From Thermoflexus hugenholtzii JAD2 (GTDB lineage: Bacteria; Chloroflexota; Dehalococcoidia; UBA2979), in contig CAMDBZ010000022.1 in assembly GCA_945889565.1 (NCBI GenBank), positions 1-12,991 on the forward strand: a stretch of DNA of 12,991 nt. The letters run 5' to 3'. Each line of letters begins with the position of its first letter. Position 1 is the stretch's first letter. The position numbers and the translations under genes were made by a program. Of the stretch, positions 7,290 through 12,991 are shown piece after piece. The notes beneath the pieces are model-generated. The model was not told the DNA's origin. It saw nothing but the letters and a program-made list of their open reading frames with translations, and did no database searches.

Positions 7290-7793
7290 TCACGAGCGGC
7301 GGCTGCGGTCGCCCAGCACCTCGACCCACAGGTGCTGGCCGTCCGCGACCGTACGGTACTCGAGGTGGAAGCTGCGCAACGGCTCGGCGGTAGGCGGCAA
7401 CGCGTCGCCGTTCGCGTACCACACCCCCCCGCTGCAGGCGTCGACGTAGACGCCGGGCTCGCCGTTCACGTTGCGCGCGCGGCCGCGCTCGTCAGCAGGC
7501 AGCCAGCTCACCGGGCAGCCGCTGCTCTTCACGAAGCCGTCGAGGGCGCGCAGCCGCCCGTCGGCGAGGCCGACGACGTAGAACTGCTGCTCCGGGTACG
7601 CCACGACGCGCCCGATGGCGAAGCTGCTCACGAGCCCGGCATCGACGAGCGCGAACTTCGGCGGCTCTGACTTGAACGTGCCCCAGAGCACGGCGAACAC
7701 GCCTGCGATCACGACCAGCAGCACGCCGAGCAGCCCCAGCGGCCGCCCGCGCAGCTGCGCGCGGAGCCGGCGCTCGGGCGCGACCGCCTTCAC
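7290..7793 (-). CDS. Membrane-anchored Rieske-like protein without cluster ligands (2)
   Basis: This 167-residue protein has a basic N-terminus, one hydrophobic anchor (about 18-38) and a soluble domain parallel to that of its neighbour at 6676-7107. Shared features are QFYVVGLADGRLRALD, a lone C93 in SSGCPVSW, and GVYVDACSGGVWYANGD (114-130), which aligns with Rieske box II. As in the neighbour, the two box II ligands are replaced (D118 for Cys, S121 for His) while the disulfide-type C120 is kept. The GTG at 7793 overlaps the TGA of crotonase 1 as GTGA, and a G-rich GGGGGCGG sequence lies just upstream; these settle the start, although the frame stays open further upstream within the crotonase gene. 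The overlap places it firmly in the crotonase operon. No function is known to me; a disulfide-stabilised binding or scaffold domain on the outer face is an inference. Confidence 0.72.
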   Translation of the reverse strand: MKAVAPERRLRAQLRGRPLGLLGVLLVVIAGVFAVLWGTFKSEPPKFALVDAGLVSSFAIGRVVAYPEQQFYVVGLADGRLRALDGFVKSSGCPVSWLPADERGRARNVNGEPGVYVDACSGGVWYANGDALPPTAEPLRSFHLEYRTVADGQHLWVEVLGDRSRRS

Positions 7794-8548
7794 GCGCCGC
7801 CCCCGAGCGAGGCGGCGAGCCGGCGCTCGAGCGCCAGCCCCTGCGCAAGCGGCAGGTCCAGCCCGTCCACGACGGCGCGCTTGGCGGCGCGCAGCGCTCC
7901 GGGCGGGAGCGCGGCGAGGCGCGCGGCCCACGCCTCGGCGGTGGCCAGCAGGCGCTCGCGCGGCACGACCGCGTGCACGAGGCCGAGCGCGAGCGCGCGC
8001 GCCGCGTCGATGGGTTCGCCGCTCGTCGCCATGCGCAGCGCGGCGCCGAGCGGGGCGTGGCGGGCCACGGTCTGCGTGCCGCCCGCCGACGGGATGTAGC
8101 CGAGCGTCACCTCCGGGATGGCGAAGCGCGCATCATCGGCGGCCACGCGCAGGTCGCAGTACAGCGCTAGCTCGAGCCCCGCGCCGTACGCGTAGCCGCC
8201 GATCGCGGCGACGAGCGGCAGCGAGAGCGACGCCATCAGCCCCCACAGGTCCCGGTCCAGCCGCGCCTGGCGCGCCGCGACGACACTGGGCGCGCTGCCG
8301 AACTCGGTGATGTCGGCGCCGGCGGAGAAGGCGCGCTCGCCCGCGCCTGCGATCACCGCGGCGCGCACGCTGGGGTCGTCGCGCAGCAGTTCCAGCTGCG
8401 TCCACAGCTCGTCGCGCATCGTGAGGTGGATCGCGTTCAGCCGCCCGGGCCGGTGCAGCGTGAGCCAGACGACGTCCCCGCGCCGCTCGGCCAGCACGAA
8501 CGGCGGAGCGTCGACCGCGGGCGGCGGCGTGCGGTCGGCCTCGGGCAT
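7790..8548 (-). CDS. Enoyl-CoA hydratase/isomerase family protein (crotonase 1)
   Basis: It probably hydrates trans-2-enoyl-CoA to 3-hydroxyacyl-CoA or carries out a related crotonase reaction in the cytosol. The 252 residues show the oxyanion-hole segment FSAGADITEF (74-83) and YGAGLELALYCDLRVAADDARFAIPEVTLGYIPSAGGTQ. Both catalytic glutamates of the hydratase type are present, E126 (GLELA) and E146 (IPEV), so hydratase activity is plausible. The N-terminal 15 residues are a Pro-rich extension before the first strand. The ATG at 8548 has AGGGA about seven bases upstream. The stop overlaps the next gene by four bases (GTGA). It lies 34 bases after the small unknown gene at 8583-8819. The exact substrate cannot be assigned. 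Confidence 0.88.
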   Translation of the reverse strand: MPEADRTPPPAVDAPPFVLAERRGDVVWLTLHRPGRLNAIHLTMRDELWTQLELLRDDPSVRAAVIAGAGERAFSAGADITEFGSAPSVVAARQARLDRDLWGLMASLSLPLVAAIGGYAYGAGLELALYCDLRVAADDARFAIPEVTLGYIPSAGGTQTVARHAPLGAALRMATSGEPIDAARALALGLVHAVVPRERLLATAEAWAARLAALPPGALRAAKRAVVDGLDLPLAQGLALERRLAASLGGGA

Positions 8549-8582
8549 CGTGCTTCCCTGTCCGTGCTCGCCCGCAGCGCGG

Positions 8583-8819
8583 CTAGAGCCAGTCCGGCTT
8601 CATGATCTCGCGGGTGTGCGCGGCGTCGTGCGTGCGCTGCAAGTCGGCGTTAATGCGCTCCGCCAGCGTCAGCAGCGTAGCGCTGCCCGGGCGCAGCTCG
8701 TCGGCGCCGAAGCGGCGCAGCGCGGCGGCGTCGGCACGGCTGAGCGGGAGCGCCAGCACCTGGTCCAGCACGAACTGCGCGAGCGCCTGCGCTTCCTCCT
8801 GGGCGAACTCGACCTTCAC
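8583..8819 (-). CDS. Small acidic helical protein of unknown function (78 aa)
   Basis: I do not recognise this protein. It runs MKVEFAQEEAQALAQFVLD... to ...THDAAHTREIMKPDWL and looks mostly helical and soluble, with no membrane segment, cysteine or metal motif. The GTG start overlaps the TGA of the preceding small gene as GTGA and has a strong AAGGAG eight bases upstream, inside that gene. Strong initiation signals and a coupled start argue that it is a real gene and not a chance frame. It lies between the two crotonase genes, 34 bases ahead of crotonase 1, which suggests a role with those enzymes or as a regulator, but nothing in the sequence shows it. Confidence 0.72.
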   Translation of the reverse strand: MKVEFAQEEAQALAQFVLDQVLALPLSRADAAALRRFGADELRPGSATLLTLAERINADLQRTHDAAHTREIMKPDWL

Positions 8820-9079
8820 GAGCGCGTCTCCTTCTCCGACATGTAGACCATGCCGCGCAGCCGCACCATGCGCGTGGTGCGCTCGTCGATGGTGTTGCCC
8901 AGCGCCTCGTTGCAGGCGAGGGCGAGCCGGTCGAGCTCGTCGCTGCCGATGGTGTGCGCCTCGCGCCAGGCGCGCACGGCCTCCTGGCCCGCTTCGCTGA
9001 GGCCGCCGTGGTCGATGAGCTGCGCGCTCACCCGGACGAGCACGGCCTGGACCTCGTCCGTATTCAGGATCACGTTCAT
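8816..9079 (-). CDS. Small soluble protein of unknown function (87 aa)
   Basis: I do not recognise this protein. The 87 residues begin MNVILNTDEVQAVLVRVSAQ and end RMVRLRGMVYMSEKETRS. They appear mixed helical, charged and soluble, with a single cysteine (C56) and no known motif. The ATG at 9079 has AAGGAG eleven bases upstream. The gene lies 80 bases after crotonase 2 and overlaps the next small gene by four bases, so the two are probably made together in similar amounts and could form a complex. The frame is open far upstream (to 10480) but only in shadow of crotonase 2 and the spacer, so the start at 9079 is preferred. Confidence 0.72.
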   Translation of the reverse strand: MNVILNTDEVQAVLVRVSAQLIDHGGLSEAGQEAVRAWREAHTIGSDELDRLALACNEALGNTIDERTTRMVRLRGMVYMSEKETRS

Positions 9080-9144
9080 CGGTCGCTGCGCTCCTTGTTC
9101 CTGCCCCGGCGGCGGGGCCAGTGTACGGGTCGGGCGGCCCCGGA

Positions 9145-9174
9145 TCAGTGCCCTTCGAGTCAGTGCCCGTCGAA
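9145..9174 (-). repeat. 15-base tandem duplication spanning the crotonase 2 stop codon
   Basis: Two adjacent 15-base units (9145-9159 and 9160-9174) match at 13 of 15 positions. Each contains a TGA on the minus strand in the same frame, so read-through of the first stop would add four residues (LEGH) and meet a second stop. It looks like a recent slippage duplication at the 3' end of the gene. Confidence 0.75.
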
Positions 9175-9921
9175 GTGGGGCGCGCGCTGCTCGACGAACG
9201 CGCGCACGCCTTCGGCGCGGTCGGCGGTGGTCTGGAGGATGACCGTGAGGTCGAGCTCCGCGCGCAGCCCTGCCGCCAGCGGCAGCTCGCTGCCACGATA
9301 GACCGCCTCCTTGGCGAAACGCGCCGCGATCGGTCCACGGCTCGCGATCGTACCCGCGAGCGCGTGCGCGGCCGGCAGCAGCGCGTCGGCGGCCACCACC
9401 TCGCTGACCAGGCCGATGCGCAGCGCCTCGGCGGCGTCGATCTCGGCGGCGGTGAGCAGCAGCCGCAGCGCGTGCGCGCGGCCGACGGCGCGCGGCAGAC
9501 GCTGGGTGCCGCCGGCGAGCGGCAGCCGCCCCGCCGCGACGTCGGCGAGCGCGAAGCGCGCGTCCGCCGCGGCGATGCGGATGTCGCAGGCGAGCGCGAG
9601 CTCGAGGCCGCCGGAGCAGGCGCGGCCGCGGAGCGCGGCGATCGTCGGCTGCGGGACGGCGGCGAGCGCGTCGGCGGCGGCCCCGGGCGGGCGGGCGTAG
9701 CGGTCGGCCGCGGGCTCGGCGAGCAGCGCCGCGCTCCAGCCGCAACCGAAGTCGGCGCCCGCGCCGGTGACCACGAGCACATGGATGCGGTCCGTGGCCG
9801 CGGCCACCTCGGCGGCCGCAGCCGCCAGCGCTTCGAGCGTGGCGCGGTCCAGCAGCCCATCGGGCGGGTCGAGCGCCAGCGTGGCCACGAAGCCATCGAC
9901 GGTGAGCGTCACGAACGGCAC
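9160..9921 (-). CDS. Divergent enoyl-CoA hydratase/isomerase family protein (crotonase 2)
   Basis: A 253-residue crotonase-fold protein, probably acting on a CoA thioester. The core reads ACSGGLELALACDIRIAAAD (101-120), with E107 matching the first hydratase glutamate, then ARFALADVAAGRLPLAGGTQRLPR. Here D126 stands where hydratases have the second catalytic Glu, and the usual PE is AD. The first oxyanion block is also altered: FGCGWSAAL (58-66) in place of the usual AGADI type. Hydratase activity is therefore uncertain; it may be an isomerase, a hydrolase, or specialised for one substrate. The GTG start has GAGG five bases upstream. It is the first gene after the divergent spacer, with a promoter candidate directly ahead, so it probably leads the minus-strand operon. 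Confidence 0.85.
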   Translation of the reverse strand: MPFVTLTVDGFVATLALDPPDGLLDRATLEALAAAAAEVAAATDRIHVLVVTGAGADFGCGWSAALLAEPAADRYARPPGAAADALAAVPQPTIAALRGRACSGGLELALACDIRIAAADARFALADVAAGRLPLAGGTQRLPRAVGRAHALRLLLTAAEIDAAEALRIGLVSEVVAADALLPAAHALAGTIASRGPIAARFAKEAVYRGSELPLAAGLRAELDLTVILQTTADRAEGVRAFVEQRAPHFDGH

Positions 9922-9957
9922 GCAAACCTCGCGAGCGGGGCGCGCCTCCGGTCGAAG

Positions 9958-9979
9958 GCCCCCGCCGAGCGGCGGGGGC
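9958..9979 (-). promoter_or_regulatory. Perfect 9-base-pair inverted repeat in the divergent spacer
   Basis: GCCCCCGCC (9958-9966) pairs exactly with GGCGGGGGC (9971-9979) around GAGC. It lies just past the predicted -10 of the minus-strand promoter and covers its expected start site near 9976. This suits a repressor operator or a leader hairpin. No U-tract follows on either strand, so an ordinary terminator is unlikely. Confidence 0.45.
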
Positions 9980-9982
9980 GCG

Positions 9983-10012
9983 ATCGTACGAGCGCCCGCG
10001 TGAAGGCGTCAA
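9983..10012 (-). promoter_or_regulatory. Candidate sigma70-type promoter for the crotonase/etf operon
   Basis: On the minus strand TTGACG (10007-10012; five of six -35 bases) and TACGAT (9983-9988; four of six -10 bases) are 18 bases apart, about 60 bases before the crotonase 2 start. A CG-alternating run of about 12 bases (10013-10024) lies immediately upstream. It is the best promoter-like sequence I see in the spacer. No clear counterpart faces the SDR gene. Confidence 0.5.
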
Positions 10013-10102
10013 CGCGCGCGCGCGCCGGGCTGGGCTGGACGCGCGAGGGGCGGGCTGCGCCGCTCGTCGACGATCGCGCGTGGTGCTGGAAGGCGGGCGA
10101 GC

Positions 10103-10876
10103 GTGGATCTCGGGCTCGAGGGGCGGTCGGTCATCGTCACCGGGGCCAGCCGCGGCATCGGCCTGGCGATCGCGGAGGCGTTCGCGCAGGAAGGCGCGCG
10201 GCTGACCATCTGCGCGCGCGGCGCCGAGGCGCTGGAGGCAGCGCGCGCGCGCCTCGCGGCCGCCGGCGCGACGGTGCAGGCGGTCGCCGGCGACGTGACC
10301 GCGGCGGCGGACTGCGAGCGGCTGGTCGCGACGGCCGTCGAGGGCTTCGGCGGCCTCGATGTGCTGGTGAACAACGCCGGCGGCCGCGGCCGCGACGAGG
10401 ACCGCGACCGGCGCTGGCACGAGAGCTTCGACCTCAACGTGGTCTCGGCGATGCGCCTCGCGCAGCTCGCGCGGCCGCACCTGGCCCGCGCGGCGGCCGC
10501 CGGGCGGGGCGGCGCGATCGTCAACATCTCGTCGATCTACGGCCGCGAGAGCGGTGGCGGCGCCGAGTACAACGCGACGAAGGCGGCGCAGATCGCGCTC
10601 TCCAAGGCGTACGCGCTAGAGTGGGCGCGCGAGGGCATCCGCGTGAACTCGGTGGCCCCCGGCTCGATCGCGTTCGAGGGTGGTAGCTGGGCGCGGCGGA
10701 TGGCGGACGACCCGGAGGCGATGCGCGCGTTCATCGCGCGCGATATCCCCGGCGGGCGCTTCGGGCGGCCCGAGGAAGTGGCCGCGGTGGTGGTGTTCCT
10801 CGCCTCGGCGCGAGCGTCGTGGGTGCTGGGCGCCACCGTCAACGTCGACGGCGGGCAGTCGCGCTCGAACATCTAG
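10103..10876 (+). CDS. Short-chain dehydrogenase/reductase (SDR), classical type
   Basis: A soluble NAD(P)-dependent oxidoreductase of 257 residues, the usual length of a classical SDR. Motifs are TGASRGIG (13-20, cofactor loop), D64 in the GDV step, NNAG (90-93), N112, the catalytic S143 in NISS, and Y156-x3-K160 (YNATK). The C-terminus ends GATVNVDGGQSRSNI, as in FabG-like enzymes. Arg39 after the second strand (CARG) suggests NADPH preference. The GTG at 10103 has GGAAGG nine bases upstream. Transcribed away from the crotonase operon, it could be a 3-hydroxyacyl-CoA dehydrogenase or 3-oxoacyl reductase acting on the same substrates, but the substrate is inferred from context only. Two further plus-strand genes follow closely. 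Confidence 0.93.
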   Translation: MDLGLEGRSVIVTGASRGIGLAIAEAFAQEGARLTICARGAEALEAARARLAAAGATVQAVAGDVTAAADCERLVATAVEGFGGLDVLVNNAGGRGRDEDRDRRWHESFDLNVVSAMRLAQLARPHLARAAAAGRGGAIVNISSIYGRESGGGAEYNATKAAQIALSKAYALEWAREGIRVNSVAPGSIAFEGGSWARRMADDPEAMRAFIARDIPGGRFGRPEEVAAVVVFLASARASWVLGATVNVDGGQSRSNI

Positions 10877-10923
10877 CGCCCCTCGGGGCAACTCATCGAG
10901 GCAGACACGGGACGGAGCGGGCG

Positions 10924-11343
10924 ATGCGGTTCAAGCGGTCGGACCTGCCGGGGCTGGCGATCGCGGCGCTCGCCCCGCCGCTGCTGACGCTGCTGTTCCT
11001 CGCGTCGTTCGACGTGTGGCACCACGAGGGCACGCCGCTGATCGGCTTCATGGCCGGCAACTTCGCGGGCGCCGTGGGCACCATGGCGATCTTCAGCCGC
11101 TTCGTGCGCAACTGGACGGTGCCGCTCGCGCTCGCCGGGCTGCTCGCGGTGTTCGTCGCGGGCGTGATCTGGGCGCAGCAGGCCGGACACGACGGCACCG
11201 CGCTCGCGACCGGGCTGAAGTGGGCGGCGCTGATCGACTTCATGGTCCTGAATCTCGCAGTTGGCCTGCAGGTGATCACGAACGCGCTGCTGCCCGTGCT
11301 CGACCGCCGCGACGCACGCCGCGCCGCCGGCGGCCCGAGCTAG
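10924..11343 (+). CDS. Small integral membrane protein, four predicted helices, unknown function
   Basis: I do not recognise the family. The 139 residues have hydrophobic segments at about 9-27, 38-58, 64-84 and 98-125, a basic N-terminus (MRFKRSD) and a basic tail (DRRDARRAAGG), which places both ends on the cytosolic side. Short connecting loops include WHHEGTP (32-38), with two adjacent histidines. The ATG at 10924 has GGAG six bases upstream and was preferred to the longer in-frame opening at 10819, which lies inside the SDR gene. It lies 47 bases after the SDR and 13 before the next gene, so all three may share a transcript. A small GCCCC/GGGGC stem (10878-10889) lies in the first gap. 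Confidence 0.8.
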   Translation: MRFKRSDLPGLAIAALAPPLLTLLFLASFDVWHHEGTPLIGFMAGNFAGAVGTMAIFSRFVRNWTVPLALAGLLAVFVAGVIWAQQAGHDGTALATGLKWAALIDFMVLNLAVGLQVITNALLPVLDRRDARRAAGGPS

Positions 11344-11356
11344 CGCCGCGACCGCC

Positions 11357-12379
11357 GTGCCCCCTGCGGCCGAGGGCCCGGCCGGGGGGCCGCTCGACGC
11401 CCCCGCAGAGCGGGAGCGCGCCGCCGCGCTCCACATGCTCGCGGCCTGGCTCGGCGAGCGCTTCTTCCGCACCTTCCGCCCCGCGCCCGCGGACGCGCCG
11501 CCGCCTGCGTCTCCAGACGCGCCGCCGTTCGACGCGCTGCTCACGCAGCGGGAGCGGCGCATCGCCGTCACGGTCGGCACGCTCTGGGAGGGCGAGACGC
11601 CCGCCGCCGCGCGGTCCTTCGGCGCGCTCGTGAGCGCGGACCTCGCCGCGGCGCACGACCCCGAGGCGTACGCGCTGTGGCTGCCCCCCGGAGCGAGCGC
11701 GCCCGTCGAGGAGCCCGAGCGCTCGGCCCAGCGCCTGCTCGTGACGCGCGGCCTGGCCGGGCTCGCCGCCGGAGAGCGCCGCGAGCTGCGCGTACCGGTG
11801 TCCATACGCCTCGCGAAGATCGACGCGGCGGGGGCGTACGTCTCCGTGGTGGGCGGACTCTCGAGCGTGTGGACCGACCTGTCCGAGGGCGCGAGCGGCG
11901 CGTACCACCTCGACAGCCGCGAGGTGCACCGACTGCCGGAGGAGCGCGCGGAGATGGAGCTGCTGATCGCCCGCGTACGCGACCGTGCGGCGTTGCTGGA
12001 AGTGGGCGAGGTGACGAGCTTCGAGCTGTCGGACAGCTGGCTCGTGTCGCGGCTGCCGGACGTGCCGGGCGCGAGCGCGCCCGCGGGGCTGACCGTCTTC
12101 GCCGCCCCGCCGGAGCACGACCCGCTGGACGGTGCGGTGCTCCGCCGCGGGCTGCGCGCCCACGTCGCACGCGCGCTCGCGCAACGCGCTGCAGGGCGCT
12201 GCGATATGTCGCTGCTGCTGCTCGTGGGCGCGATCGCGCATATGCCCGAAGAACGCGTCACGGCCGCGCTGCGCGGCATGAACCCCGCGGCGTACGGCGG
12301 CGTCGACCTGATCGCGCTCGCCGGCGACGGCCTGGTGCGCCAGATCCTGCAGCCGCGCTCGCTGCCCTGGGAGCGCTAG
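11357..12379 (+). CDS. Protein of unknown function (340 aa)
   Basis: I do not recognise this protein. It has an Ala/Glu-rich helical N-terminus, a Pro/Ala-rich linker at about 42-58, a central region with probable strands (RELRVPVSI, GAYVSVVGGLSSVWTDL at 158-174), a charged helix at 195-212, and a C-terminal part with a hydrophobic stretch MSLLLLVGAIAHM (284-296). No transmembrane anchor, signal peptide or metal site is evident; the only cysteine is C282. Codon use looks like that of its neighbours and the frame is long and uninterrupted, so it is a real gene. The GTG at 11357 lacks a clear ribosome site; ATG at 11435 (314 residues) is a reasonable alternative. It follows the membrane protein by 13 bases, and its stop overlaps that of the converging gene. 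Confidence 0.78.
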   Translation: MPPAAEGPAGGPLDAPAERERAAALHMLAAWLGERFFRTFRPAPADAPPPASPDAPPFDALLTQRERRIAVTVGTLWEGETPAAARSFGALVSADLAAAHDPEAYALWLPPGASAPVEEPERSAQRLLVTRGLAGLAAGERRELRVPVSIRLAKIDAAGAYVSVVGGLSSVWTDLSEGASGAYHLDSREVHRLPEERAEMELLIARVRDRAALLEVGEVTSFELSDSWLVSRLPDVPGASAPAGLTVFAAPPEHDPLDGAVLRRGLRAHVARALAQRAAGRCDMSLLLLVGAIAHMPEERVTAALRGMNPAAYGGVDLIALAGDGLVRQILQPRSLPWER

Positions 12380-12912
12380 CGACTCGCCTCGGGATCGCCG
12401 GCCACGAGCTCCAGCAGGCGCTCAGGCGGCGAGCCGTGGGCGTTGGCGATCTCCACGTGCACCGGGCCCAGCGCATGCGTACCCGCCCACCGCTCGGCGG
12501 CGGCCAGGTCAGGCGTGGTGTCGGGGCCCGCGCCCGCAGACTCGCCGACGAACACCACGCGACCCGCGCCCCGCTCGCGCATGCGCTCGCCCGCCGCTCC
12601 GAGCACGTCGAGCGCCGCCGGGGCGAACGCGACGGCGAGGTCGAACGGCCCGACAGCCCCCTCGAGCGCGGCGAGCGCCGAGGCGGCGCTGGGGGCCGCG
12701 GCGAGCTCGACCGCCTGGCCGTCGCGCCCGAGCGACCAGCACTCGTTGAGGATGGAGTGCGCCGCGGTCACCTCGTCGCGGTCGGCGGTGAGCGCGGCGA
12801 TCGAGACCGTCGCGCCGTGCCGCGCCAGCGCGACGGCGAGCGGGCGCGCGAGCGGCTCCGCTGCTCCGATGATGAGCGCGTGCCGCACGGCCACCAGCGG
12901 CAACCCGGTCAC
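12376..12912 (-). CDS. Small Rossmann-fold protein, degenerate SDR-like
   Basis: The 178 residues begin HALIIGAAEPLARPLAVALARHG (11-33), which resembles an SDR cofactor loop with the glycine pattern reduced to GAAEPLA. DLAVAFAPAAL (91-101) sits where NNAG is usual, and GAGRVVFVGESAG (115-127) matches the SDR strand before the active site. The catalytic Tyr-x3-Lys and the C-terminal third are absent, so enzyme activity is doubtful; a nucleotide-binding or partner subunit is possible. The GTG start overlaps the TGA of the upstream gene as GTGA, so the two are probably coupled. At the other end its TAG overlaps the converging gene's TAG within a shared CTAG. The SDR relationship is judged by pattern only. 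Confidence 0.75.
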   Translation of the reverse strand: MTGLPLVAVRHALIIGAAEPLARPLAVALARHGATVSIAALTADRDEVTAAHSILNECWSLGRDGQAVELAAAPSAASALAALEGAVGPFDLAVAFAPAALDVLGAAGERMRERGAGRVVFVGESAGAGPDTTPDLAAAERWAGTHALGPVHVEIANAHGSPPERLLELVAGDPEASR

Positions 12913-12991
12913 GCGGCCTCCGCCCGCGCGCGCAGCGTCGCGCCGGCGCGCGCGGCCGGGTCGCCCGCGAGCGCGGCGACGACGAGCGCCC
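12909..12991 (-). CDS. 3' end of a gene entering from the right edge, possibly SDR
   Basis: Only the last 27 codons and the TGA are visible: a C-terminus containing ALVVAALAGDPAARAGATLR and ending RAEAA. The pattern of a hydrophobic helix followed by GATLR resembles the C-terminal end of SDR enzymes (LASD...GATL-V), but the sequence is too short to be sure. Its stop overlaps the GTG start of the next gene by four bases, which supports it as a translated frame in the same operon. Confidence 0.5.
   Translation of the reverse strand, partial: ALVVAALAGDPAARAGATLRARAEAA

Noticed and set aside
10013..10024. Alternating CG run as a possible Z-DNA or microsatellite element
   Set aside because: Only about 12 bases, and similar short CG runs are frequent in this GC-rich sequence (for example 1926-1941).
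8816..10480. Minus-strand frame of 554 codons ending in the 87-residue small protein
   Set aside because: The upstream part is a shadow of crotonase 2 and of the SDR's opposite strand; only the last 87 codons follow a ribosome site.
9121..10686. Plus-strand frame of 521 codons running from crotonase 2 antisense into the SDR
   Set aside because: It is out of frame with the SDR motifs and antisense to crotonase 2; Arg/Gly-rich shadow.
10873..12279. Minus-strand frame of 468 codons opposite the membrane protein and the 340-residue gene
   Set aside because: Ser/Arg/Ala-rich and without any domain; the plus-strand genes have ribosome sites, tight spacing and plausible protein composition. The choice for the 340-residue gene rests on composition, so slight doubt remains.
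1..12991. CRISPR arrays, tRNA or rRNA genes, transposases, phage genes
   Set aside because: No regularly spaced repeats, no tRNA-like sequence and no recombinase or transposase motifs were seen on either strand.

Overview
The window is very GC-rich (by eye about 70%), with many GTG starts and tightly packed genes, several overlapping by 4 bases. The gene set points to a respiring bacterium that oxidises acyl-CoA compounds: ETF, a membrane EtfD-type Fe-S oxidoreductase, an AMP-forming acyl-CoA ligase and crotonases. I lean towards an aerobic Chloroflexota (Dehalococcoidia-like) lineage, with a GC-rich actinobacterium as the alternative. This is an impression from protein character only and has not been tested by any search.

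Layout. From 9921 down to the left edge every gene is on the minus strand. In transcription order they are: crotonase 2 (9921-9160), two small proteins of unknown function (9079-8816 and 8819-8583), crotonase 1 (8548-7790), a membrane-anchored Rieske-like protein (7793-7290), a second such protein (7107-6676), an acyl-CoA ligase (6630-5053), EtfD (5050-2840), EtfB (2776-1973), EtfA (1900-926), and dephospho-CoA kinase CoaE (702 to beyond base 1). The longest gap is about 220 bases (703-925). It holds hairpins downstream of etfA and a good promoter candidate for coaE. No stretch above 300 bases lacks a gene.

A divergent 181-base spacer (9922-10102) separates this block from a plus-strand group: an SDR dehydrogenase (10103-10876), a small four-helix membrane protein (10924-11343) and a 340-residue protein of unknown function (11357-12379). 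The spacer carries a sigma70-like promoter facing the minus-strand block and a perfect inverted repeat over its predicted start site. The plus-strand group meets, tail to tail with overlapping stop codons, a minus-strand pair: a small Rossmann-like protein (12912-12376) and the 3' end of another gene that runs off the right edge.

How it fits together. The ligase would activate a carboxylic acid to its CoA ester. The crotonases and the SDR could hydrate enoyl-CoA and oxidise hydroxyacyl-CoA. Electrons taken from acyl-CoA by a dehydrogenase, not encoded here, would pass to EtfBA, then EtfD, then the membrane quinone. CoaE makes CoA itself. The least explained parts are the two Rieske-like proteins, which keep the structural disulfide cysteines but have lost the cluster ligands, and the overlapping pair of small proteins between the crotonases.
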